From the NCBI RefSeq assembly GCF_902167145.1, contig NC_050098.1, forward strand, positions 80,888,207 through 80,952,206: a DNA stretch of 64,000 nucleotides, given 5' to 3'. A program made the position numbers and the translations under genes. This document shows, piece after piece, positions 55,882 through 64,000 of this stretch; position 1 is the stretch's first letter, and each line of letters starts with the position of its first letter. Below the pieces are notes generated by a model that did not search any database, was not told where the DNA came from, and was given only the letters and a program-made list of their open reading frames with translations. This stretch comes from Zea mays (Eukaryota; Streptophyta; Magnoliopsida; Poales; Poaceae).

Positions 55882-57399
55882 ATGGCGCCGAAGAAGGCTT
55901 CAGCAACTGGAGCTGCAGCTCTGCAACCACTGGACCACAATCAGGAGACAGTCTCCCTGCGGGAGGCTCGAAGCCAGAAAAGGAAGGTTGTCAGCCCGAC
56001 ACCACCAGAGGACGAGATAGATCAAGAAATCAGAAATATGGAGATGCTTCATCAACAAGTACAGAGGAAGAAAGAAAAGATGGCCAGGCTAGCTGAGCTG
56101 CAGAGGCAGATAGACGAAGCCTCTGAAGAAGTTCGTCACCTTGCCCAGGATGAGCAGCACCGAAGGCCTCAACACCAAGATCTCCATCAGGAGGGTTTCC
56201 CCAACGAGGATGACTGGTATGACAATTTCCATCATGGGAATTTTGTTTTTGATGATGCTTCTCCTCTGTCCGCTGAGCTGCAGGCTACACCTTGGCCTCC
56301 GTCCTACAAGCCGCCCCAGCTTCCCGTATTCGATGGCCACTCAGACCCGAAGCAGTTTTTGATGAGCTACGAAGCAACAGTATCTTCGTATGGTGGCAAT
56401 GCTTCAGTCATGGCCAAATCTTTCGTTATGGCTGTCAGGAGTGTGGCTCAAACCTGGTATTCCTCCCTTCGACCAGGAACGATCACTTCATGGCAGAAGC
56501 TGAAGGATTTGTTGTTAACTAGCTTTCAAGGATTTCAGACGAAGCCGGTCACTGCTCAGGCTCTGTTCCAGTGCACCCAAGATCACGAAGAATACCTTCA
56601 GGCATATGTCCGAAGGTTCTTGCGTTTGAGGGCACAGGCACCAACGGTGCCCAATGAAATTGTCATTGAGGCCATGATCAAGGGGCTTCGGCCAGGACCG
56701 TCAGCTCAGTATTTCGCTCGGAAGCCTCCTCAAACTTTGGAGAAGCTGCTCCAGAAGATGGACGAGTACATTCGAGCCGATAATGATTTTCGCCAAAGAA
56801 GGGAGGAAGCTTTCAGGTTTTCTGAAATGACCAGGGGCTTCGGAGGGAGGTTCTACCCGAGGCACGTGAGATCAATTCATAACTCTACACAAAATGATGA
56901 TAGAGGCAGCCAACAACAAAGGCCACAATGTTCCTCACAGGCTTCGGGGCAACACCAAAGCTCCTTCAGACCACCAGCTCCAAGAGGTAGAGGCGCCAGG
57001 GGCTTTGGAGGAAGATTTGGCGATCAACCGAGAAAAATCTTTTGCTTATTCTGCGGTGAGAACAAAGGCCATACTACCAGGATGTGCCATGTTACTATTC
57101 AGAAGCAAAAGGAAATAGCTGAAGCAGCAGCACAACAAGCTCAGCCGAAGCAGGTCATGCATACAGCTTCGTATCATTCGCCCTATATTCCAGAATATGT
57201 GGGCAATCATCCTGCAGTTTCTGTTGCTTCGGCGAGTCAGCCCCAAGCTTCTTGGCAACAGCCTCCGCCTCCACCTCCGTTGCAACAAGGCCAGCAGCCA
57301 GAAGGGAGCCAGTATGCTCCACACCAGAGGGACTTCAGAGAGCAGTCCGAAGCTCGTACAGTTAATAGCACTGTGCCAGAGTCAAAGCACATCTATTGA
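55882..57399 (+). CDS. Gag of C (505 aa)
   Basis: A complete frame from ATG (MAPKKASATG) to TGA. Residues 45-100 form a charged coiled coil. Residues 140-310 match the retrotransposon gag capsid domain (PPQLPVFDGHSDPKQFLMSYEA.., WYSSLRPGTITSWQKLKDLL, EYLQAYVRRFLRLR). Then an Arg/Gly-rich RNA-binding stretch and a single zinc knuckle CLFCGENKGHTTRMC (C388, C391, H397, C402; five residues between C and H). A Gln/Pro-rich tail closes it. It forms the particle coat that packages the element's RNA. There is no fused protease, unlike autonomous Tat elements. Confidence 0.92.
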   Translation: MAPKKASATGAAALQPLDHNQETVSLREARSQKRKVVSPTPPEDEIDQEIRNMEMLHQQVQRKKEKMARLAELQRQIDEASEEVRHLAQDEQHRRPQHQDLHQEGFPNEDDWYDNFHHGNFVFDDASPLSAELQATPWPPSYKPPQLPVFDGHSDPKQFLMSYEATVSSYGGNASVMAKSFVMAVRSVAQTWYSSLRPGTITSWQKLKDLLLTSFQGFQTKPVTAQALFQCTQDHEEYLQAYVRRFLRLRAQAPTVPNEIVIEAMIKGLRPGPSAQYFARKPPQTLEKLLQKMDEYIRADNDFRQRREEAFRFSEMTRGFGGRFYPRHVRSIHNSTQNDDRGSQQQRPQCSSQASGQHQSSFRPPAPRGRGARGFGGRFGDQPRKIFCLFCGENKGHTTRMCHVTIQKQKEIAEAAAQQAQPKQVMHTASYHSPYIPEYVGNHPAVSVASASQPQASWQQPPPPPPLQQGQQPEGSQYAPHQRDFREQSEARTVNSTVPESKHIY

Positions 57400-57579
57400 C
57401 AAATATCCTACCTTAATAGCAATCTTTTTCATTCAGTTTTATTTTCTGTAATAAAGGACATTGTTTAGGCTTCATGTAATTAGTTTCGTTGATCCCTACA
57501 AGGAAAATATATTTTCTTTACAAGCTTATATTGATAACAAAGAGGACCTTCGAACTATCGAAAATTCTTCGAAGCAATA

Positions 57580-57868
57580 AAAAGTCGTTCTAAGGAACGC
57601 AGAGTAAGTTTGCCGAAGTCACAAAAAGTCGTTCCAAAGGGAGCGCAGTGTAAGTTTTCTTCTCCAAAGTCGTTCCAAAAGGAATGCAGAGCATACAGCG
57701 AAAAGTCAACGCTGATACCGCCTAAGTAAAAGGCGAAGCGCGAAAAGTCAACGCGAATACCGCTGAAAGTAAAAGGCGAAGAAGCTCCTAAGGGAGGCTT
57801 ACAGCGAAAAATAAACGCTGATTCCGCTGAAGTAAAAGGCGAAGAAGCTCCTAAGGGAGGCTTATAAA
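57580..57868 (+). repeat. Tandem repeats in place of pol
   Basis: Three copies of AAAGTCGTTC(C/T)AA..GGA.CGCAG (57580-57605, 57625-57650, 57666-57690) are followed by three copies of a unit like GCGAAAAGTCAACGCTGATACCGC..AAGTAAAAGGCGAAG (57698-57740, 57741-57783, 57802-57845). A GCTCCTAAGGGAGGCTTA tail follows the last two. It lies exactly where pol would start. Confidence 0.85.
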
Positions 57869-58332
57869 AGATTGTGTTTTATTGCAGGGATGCGTATGTA
57901 TCTTCGGAATAAACATCATCTCACATAACATAACATCATCGCATCATTTCGCATAGCATAAGCATCATACATCATTTTGCACATGGCACAAGAGGTAGAC
58001 ACATTATCAATCTACAGAAGAACGCTTTGAAAAAAGGGAGAAATCAGTCACAAAAAAGATACATCATTGATCTTCGGAAGTGTAGCTTCGGAAAATATTT
58101 TCACGAAGCCTGGATATTATTCATCAGAACATTGGATATTGTTGTGACAAAGATAAATTTTTCTTCACGAAGCATGAAAAGAAGGGAAGGTGTTTTTTCG
58201 TCAAAGACTCAAAAGCGGTACGTGTAAAGTTTCATGCATCGTAAAGAATTGACTAACAAAAATAGGTATATTACATTTGAGGTTACAAAATGTTACAGTA
58301 TATTACATTTCCGAAGTTTTTTACAAAAATAC
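57869..58332 (+). other. C spacer between repeats and antisense gene end
   Basis: AT-rich sequence with repeated CATCAT words (57905-57975). It would be the 3' untranslated region of the antisense gene read on the minus strand. No frame supported. Confidence 0.5.
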
Positions 58333-61300
58333 TTAATCTTCTCTCAAAACGACTTCGGCAGCCTCGTTCAGGAGCCGATCGACGACTTCGTCCATAATAT
58401 CTTCAGCCATCTTTTTAATTTCGTCGTCTCCTTTCGGCTGAGGGCCCGAAGACGCGTTAGCAGGATCTGAAGTAAAATAGGATACGGATACAGTGCTATT
58501 ACAAATCGCAAACAAATCTTAAAGTCTAAGATTACAACACAATAAAACTATCAGTTAATACCTAATTGACCTTCGGCCTCTGCGCTCCTTTCAGCAGCCT
58601 CAGCTACTTCTCTAGCATCGTGAATTCCCTTTTCACTTCTTCTAATAATTTCCCCGACCATTTCTCGGCCACCATTATCCCAAATATCGGTAAAAAATTT
58701 TCCACCAATTATACTAGCTTCGGCCGAAGGATCTCTTGCATCTTCAAAAGACAAAGCAGCTTCGGATTGTGCTAAAATTTTTACATGTTCACAGCCTTTC
58801 TTCTCTAAGATGGTGGCAAGTCCTCTGGCGCCAGAGAAGGCACATATATCTCCACGGCTATTTAAAATTTCTTCGAAGGCTTCAGCTTCGTGGTCAATCC
58901 ACTCGATGGGACCTTCGGGATTGCCTCTCGTAAAGTTTTCCTCACTTGAAAATGCGCCGACCTTGGCGAAGCTAGTCTTCAGCTTTTTAACACATTCTAT
59001 AGATTTGTTATAACATCTCTTTTTGGACGACCGAAGCTCTTCAACAGTTCCTTCTAGGTGATCTGCCCATTGGTCGCTGAGTTCTCGCTTTGTCTCTTCA
59101 AGTATGCGTTCTTCCTTGGCTCTGGCCAGTTGTTTCCGAAGATCTTCAATTTCGCGTTTCTGAGCTTCAGCTTGACCTTTAAAAGCAGATTCGTCTGCCT
59201 TTATTTTATTTATCAATGAGTGTAATATTTTATCTTTCTCGAGACCTTCGTTCCTCAGTTCAATAACTTCGGAACGAAGGTTGCTCAGGGCTATAGAACA
59301 CCCTTCGTCTTCAGCATCTTTCTGTGCCCTGAGGGCATTGCTAAGTATCAGGCCCTGCAAAGAGAAATATGTGTGCGTCAATAGATTTAAACAAGCGAAA
59401 GATTTTGGACTCAACAAAAATACAAGGATTTCATTTGTCGCACCTTTAAGCTATTGTAAGCCAGGCTGTCGGCCAGATCGTTCTTCGACAGCACCGAGAG
59501 CCCGTCTTCTAAAGTTGGGAATCTGAAGCTCTTGCTCATCTCCCGACAGACAGAAATCTCCTTGCTGTCGGGGAGACAATACAAGAAGTCTTCTTCTCCA
59601 CTGCCATTGAATATTAACGCCCCTTTTGGATATTTCAGTTTTTGGGCGTAGTGCTGGGCCTCTTGCTCTTCTTTTTCTGACAGTTTTTTCCCCGAAGCAT
59701 GACGAACAATATAATCACGAATTTTGGGGGATGCTTCGGGGGCAATGACACCGGTTTCTTCAACAAAAGTTGGCTTTGTTATTTTTTCTGCCTCAGTTTC
59801 CAAGGATTTTATCTTTGCAGGCTCTGGGGGCCCAGCTTCGGTTTCAGTCTCTTGCCCTGGAGCTTTAGAATCCGAAATTTCAGTTGTTGTTTCAGGAATG
59901 ACAGCAGCCCTCTGCGGAGGTGTGCTTGAAGATTTAATCGTTTCCAGTACATCCAGCACATTAGCCATTCTCTTTCTTTTTGGAGTCACTGCTGGCACTT
60001 TTTGATTTTTTGCCGTCTCAATGTTTGCTGCAGGACTCAAAACTTCTGATGTTTTGGATCCCTCAGTTGCTTCTTTTACCTCTTCCATTTTTTCTGTAGA
60101 CGGCGTTTCGGCCTTCTCTTTCGTTTCTGATAACAAAGTCTTTGATTTTTCCAATTCTATCTTTATTGGCACTTCGGCCGTTTCTGCGACTTCTGGCAGC
60201 AAGGTTGGCTCGGCTGGCTTTTTAGCTTCGGTGGCCGAAGAAGTTTCTCCGGTAAACTCAGGCACCGAAGCTGGTTCAATATAGCGCGGCCGATGTGTTA
60301 GGACCTTTATCTTCTTTCTTTTCGGTTCTGGCTCGCTAGGAGCAGTTGCAGCTTCTTCTTTTGCAGAGGTTGTGTTTTTTCTTTTCTGCCTTCGAATGGG
60401 ATAGCAATAGTCAGGGTAGACAAACCCGATTGCATCAAATACCCGATTCAGCCTCTTCTTTTTTCGGCCTCCGAAGGCTGCTGACATTGCAGTGTCTTCG
60501 GCCTTCGAGTAAGCCCCAAGCAGTTCATCACTTAAATTTTCAATACTTTTTAACCAGTCATCATCTGGCTCAACGAATTTATCTCCAAATTTAAAAGTGT
60601 ACTTCAACCTGATAAGTCCACCTTCGTCGGCCTCTTTTACGGTTTCTTGTGGCATTTCCCATTTCTCCGCGAGCGGCCATACCCTGAAGGCAATATGCTC
60701 TTGTACTAAGTCTCTCGTTCCAATGAAAGAGCAGACTGCGCTGAAGGCCCTCTGGCATTCTTCGGCAGCTTCATTCATTTCAACCTTCGGCCTCCGAAGG
60801 CCGAAGCTTTGCCAAATAGGGCGCATGATTATACCTTTGATATCTTCTCGTACTGTCAGATCATTCTTCACATAAAACCATTCTGTCATCCAATCTCCGG
60901 GCCATCTCTTCCGAAAGGTTGGCACGGGGCAGCTTGACCCGGACCGGGAAACGAAACTGTAGCAACCAAAATTATTGTGATACTGTTCCTTACCCCAAGG
61001 TTTTGTTTCGTATAATAATTCGTGTATATTGCAGAAGCTTTTTGCATCAGGCTGCAGACCTTGGCTTCTCACGGGCCACACGAAGATATTCAGCTTTATG
61101 ATTACTTCGGGGGTAAGTTGGTGAAGATAGACTTCGAAGATTTTCAGCACCTCCACGACGAAGCTGCTCAAAGGAAATCGCAGTCCAGCTTTCAAAAAGC
61201 TTCGGTACACTACGACTTCATTTTCTTCAGGGTGTGGGCACGTTTTTCCCCTTCGTCGGCCCTCACAATGGATAAATCCCGGAAATACCTTCCTCTCATG

Positions 61301-61557
61301 TTGACAAGATGATTCTCTTTGATAGTTGATTTACCATAAACTGAATGGCTTGGTCGCCAAGGACGATCTTCGGAGTCCTCACCACCACTGTCCACATCAT
61401 AGCTGTCACTGTCACCAGTATCTTCAGACAAACCTTCCAGAATCTCCTTGGTGATTTTTTCTGTATTGGTCTTTGACATCGCTATAAGAAACCCCAAGTT
61501 TTTCTCTTCGTCCAGGCTCAGCTTCATCTCAGCAGCAGTCTTCTTATCCTCAGACAT
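58333..61557 (-). pseudogene. Antisense gene of C: three exons, one frame break
   Basis: Exon 1 61557-59444 (ATG of MSEDKKTAAEMK), exon 2 59354-58562, exon 3 58466-58333 with the stop. Introns: 89 bp (AAG|GTGCGA .. CTTTGCAG|GGC) and 95 bp (TTAG|GTATTA .. ACTTCAG|ATC). Phases fit exactly. A run of five T at 61243-61247 (A on the coding strand) is one base short and shifts the frame inside exon 1; otherwise the product would be about 1013 aa. Exon 1 holds VVVYRSFLKAGLRFPLSSFV, the start of the plant domain 'putative gypsy type transposon', then a long Glu/Lys/Pro low-complexity part. Exon 2 is a coiled coil. Role unknown; no nuclease motif seen. Confidence 0.8.
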
Positions 61558-61862
61558 CTTCGGAGACACTAAAAACTATTTTCAAAACCGAAGCTTCAAA
61601 ACTAAAGGCTTAACAAATTTTAGTGCACAAGAGCTAAAAATTGAGTGAGCAGGAGCAATTGGCCAGAGAGCGTGTCAAATGAGTTTGCGGTATGACTGTA
61701 TTTATACGCCAAGAGCGTTGAAAATTGAAAGACCCCGCTTGTCAGTGAATGTTGCTATTCTAGCAAAGGGAAGGTGTTTTTTCGGACCTTCGGCGTAAAG
61801 CCTTCGTCCATGTCGCAATCTAAATTTTTTATTTCAAACAAATTAATATTGCAAGGGGCTAC

Positions 61863-62504
61863 TGTTGGGGACCTTCGGCATCCGAAGGTCCTCAAAAACA
61901 AGATTTAACAGTATTTCTGGAGTATAATGTGTGAACAGGTATCTTCGGACTCAGGTCGGCATCACAGCAGACCAGAATAATACGAAGGTCGGTACAGCGC
62001 CGAAGGTGTAAGCAGGAAAGCTTCGGCGTGACAGCAGAAAGTGGAACCGACTTAAAGATGAAAAGGCTATTTAGACCTCAACAGATTACTATAGAATTAT
62101 TATCAACTGTAAAGGGCATGAATGTAATTTTGTATGGGTTGTGTCCCGCGCCTATAAATAGGTGAACAGTACTCTCGTACTGTTCACGCTGACTTGGCAT
62201 TCGCTTTTTGCGTCACGCTTGTACTATCATTTCCTTCCAGTTGAAGGTACACTTGTAATTCAACGATACTCCTGTTTATGCTTAATAATAATGCATAATT
62301 GCGCATGTTGTCATTTATATTTCTTACATTTCATCCTTCGTCATTATATAATGAATCTATGAAGGTATCCCCTTCATGACCTTCGTCAGCAAACTATTAT
62401 ACCCTAAGGGAAATAATGTTTCGAAGGACGAAGGACTTTAACAATTAACATCTTCTGTGTTGCCTTGTTCTTAACCCATAGCATTTGAGAACAAGTCCCC
62501 AACA
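61863..62504 (+). repeat. 3' LTR of C
   Basis: 642 bp, preceded by GCAAGGGGCTAC (purine tract). TATAAATA at 62153-62160. Differences from the 5' LTR that I see: G/A in the AAAACA(G/A)GATT phrase, T/G in ACTCAG(T/G)TCGG and C/A in TCGTC(C/A)GCAAAC. Confidence 0.95.
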
Positions 62505-62509
62505 ACCCT

Positions 62510-63544
62510 ATTGATGGCGTGGCAAGCCATGTTTACGGCTTCCGACCAAAAGCACTCGGGGGTCTTGAACTCTCCAAGCATCGTCCTTGCCATATCGATG
62601 AGCGTCCTGTTCTTCCTCTCTACCACACCGTTTTGCTGTGGTGTGTAGGGAGCGGAGAACTCGTGCTTGATCCCTTCCTCCTCAAGGTACTCCTCCACTT
62701 GAAGGTTCTTGAACTCGGACCCATTGTCGCTCCTTATCTTTTTCACCTTGAGCTCAAACTCGTTTTGAGCTCTCCTTAGGAAGCGCTTGAGGGTCCCTTG
62801 GGTTTCAGACTTATCCTGCAAAAAGAACACCCAAGTGAAGCGGGAAAAGTCATCAACAATAACTAGACCATACTTACTTCCTCCTATGCTTAGATAGGCG
62901 ACGGGTCCGAAGAGGTCCATATGTAGCAGCTCCAGGGGTCTTGATGTGGTCATCACATTCTTGCTGTGATGCGCTCCTCCCACTTGTTTACCTGCTTGAC
63001 AAGCTGCACAAGGTCTATCTTTTTCAAAAGTAACATTGGTTAGACCTATCACGTGTTCTCCCTTTAGAAGCTTGTGTAAGTTCTTCATCCCCACATGTGC
63101 TAAGCGGCGATGCCACAGCCAGCCCATGCTAGTCTTAGCAATTAAGCATGCATCTACACCGGCCTCCTCTTTTGCAAAATCAACTAAATAAAGTTTGCCA
63201 TCTAATACACCCTTAAAAGCTAGTGAACCATCACATCTTCTAAAGACAGACACATCTACATTTGTAAATAGACAATTATATCCCATATTGCATAATTGAC
63301 TAACAGATAGCAAGTTATATCCAAGAGACTCAACTAAAAACACATTAGAGATAGAGTGCTCATTTGAAATAGCAATTTTACCTAATCCTTTTACCTTGCC
63401 TTGATTCCCATCACCGAATATTATTGAATCTTGGGAATCCTTGTTCTTGACGTAGGAGGTAAACATCTTCTTCTCCCCCGTCATGTGGTTTGTGCATCCG
63501 CTGTCGATAATCCAGCTTGAACCCCCGGATGCATAAACCTGCAA
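62510..63544 (-). CDS. B pol, protease and integrase core (interrupted by C)
   Basis: An open frame of about 345 codons. Protease: SSWIIDSGCTNHMTGEKKMF with the DSG active site. Gag-pre-integrase zinc domain: WHRRLAHVGMKNLHKLL .. CAACQAGK. Integrase catalytic core: HMDLFGP, IRSDNGSEF and QNGVVERKN supply the D, D and E. It breaks at ..CHAINRV where C entered; removing C joins it in frame to VYLHRLLKKTSYELLTG at 55160. No stop occurs in this half, so C entered before much decay. Confidence 0.88.
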
Positions 63545-63551
63545 GGCAAAT

Positions 63552-64000
63552 TTAGGCTTGGGACTTAGGTACCCAACTCTTGTTGGGTCCTACAAGGTTA
63601 GTCACAATTGTCTTAGGGACCCAAATGCAAGTTTTATCACCCTTGCATCTTGCCCCTAATTTCCTAGCAACTATTTTCCTATCCTTTCTATAAATAGCAA
63701 AGGAAGCATTTAAAGCATGATAAATTGTAGAGGGTCCATTCACAATTTTCCTAGGAACATGAACAATATTTTTCCTAGGCAAATCTCTACCATGCATATA
63801 GGAAGAACTAGAAGCAAACATAGCATAAGAATCATAGGCATGTGCATCAAAAGCATTATAAGCATTACAACTCCTATGAGACTGTCTTCTATCATGATAC
63901 ATAAAAGCATGGTTCTTTTTAGCACTACTAGCCATAGGGCTCTTCCCTTTCTCCTTGGCGAAGATGGGAGCCTTATGGTTTGTTAAGTTCTTGGCTTCTC
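63552..64000 (-). CDS. B gag, C-terminal part (partial)
   Basis: Open from the window edge to TAA at 63554-63552. It is basic and Ser/His/Tyr-rich, with KKNHAFMYHDRRQSHRSC and two VWVPK/SWVPK motifs near the end as in A's gag (4550-4635). The pol frame begins directly after in the -1 frame, with TTGCCTTGCAG between them. Confidence 0.85.
   Translation of the reverse strand, partial: EAKNLTNHKAPIFAKEKGKSPMASSAKKNHAFMYHDRRQSHRSCNAYNAFDAHAYDSYAMFASSSSYMHGRDLPRKNIVHVPRKIVNGPSTIYHALNASFAIYRKDRKIVARKLGARCKGDKTCIWVPKTIVTNLVGPNKSWVPKSQA

Larger units (their letters stand above)
55166..62504 (+). mobile_element. C: Tat-like gypsy element with gag and antisense gene but no pol
   Basis: Identical-length LTRs (642 bp: 55166-55807 and 61863-62504) differ at only three bases I can see. 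Target duplication ACCCT lies at 55161-55165 and 62505-62509. Between them are a complete gag (plus strand), a repeat-filled spacer and a 3.2 kb spliced antisense gene. There is no protease, RT or integrase, so it depends on a relative's enzymes. It is a recent insertion, inside B's integrase. Confidence 0.93.
51079..64000 (-). mobile_element. B: copia sirevirus on the minus strand, split by C
   Basis: LTR at 51079-52276, then leftward-reading tail, RNase H, RT, integrase end (to 55160), element C, integrase core and protease (62510-63544), and gag running out of the window at 64000. The order matches A reversed. It inserted into the antisense region of D; the bases before it are CCTAG (51074-51078), and the far end lies outside the window. 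It is younger than A (long open frames), but its reverse transcriptase is deleted in two places. Confidence 0.9.

Noticed and set aside
58333..61557. A true DNA transposase on the minus strand of C
   Set aside because: Only the database-style name of the domain suggests it. No DDE motif, terminal inverted repeats or DNA-binding domain is visible, and the gene lies between LTRs of a retroelement.
1..64000. Host genes, tRNA, rRNA or Helitron ends
   Set aside because: I looked for coding exons outside the elements, cloverleaf-like boxes and Helitron TC..CTRR ends; every region is accounted for by the LTR elements and nothing convincing remained.

Overview
The window is intergenic DNA of a large grass genome, most likely maize (Zea mays) or a close relative. 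It contains no recognisable host gene, rRNA or tRNA. Nearly every base belongs to LTR retrotransposons nested inside one another. The species guess rests on the element types: Opie/Ji-like sireviruses with arrays of an ACCGGAC..GTCCGGT palindrome, Tekay-type chromoviruses with 3.4-4.7 kb LTRs, and Tat-type gypsy elements with antisense genes.

Layout. (1) 1-875 is the 3' part of a Tat-like element G0. (2) 876-9028 is a decayed copia sirevirus A (plus strand), cut off in its 3' LTR. (3) 9029-15960 is L1, a truncated Tekay-type LTR on the minus strand, split by a solo LTR S (10521-14883, target duplication GGCCG). (4) 15961-51078 is a very decayed Tat-lineage gypsy D, a host for later insertions. 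Its gag is split by a minus-strand solo LTR M (16192-29998, duplication GTCTT). M is itself split by a gag-pol-less element X (19234-29129, ACGCG/ACGCA). D's integrase is split by T (33755-49312, GAGCC), a nearly intact Tekay chromovirus with two 4683 bp LTRs. (5) 51079-64000 is a minus-strand sirevirus B that interrupts the antisense region of D. B's integrase is split by C (55166-62504, ACCCT), a Tat-like element with gag and a spliced antisense gene but no pol. Removing T or C restores the reading frame of the host integrase.

The most notable signal is a small two-exon reading frame inside the LTRs of Tekay-type elements. It has an exon ending in a GC donor (G|GCAAGC), an intron of about 1 kb carrying a hairpin just before the acceptor, and a terminal coding exon of exactly 107 nt. 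It is seen in S, M, X and T in the same splice phase, and L1 keeps the first exon. In S, M and T the core GVTWPxxLPPGWTV(E/D)WD changes almost only at silent positions. In solo LTRs it sits with its own TATA box, so each solo LTR could act as a one-gene unit.

Other notable points: element C has an antisense gene with two short GT-AG introns whose phases fit exactly and a one-base break in an A run. X carries a promoter-like GC-rich segment and a small membrane-protein frame where gag-pol should be. T has good splice acceptors directly before the start codons of both its open reading frames.
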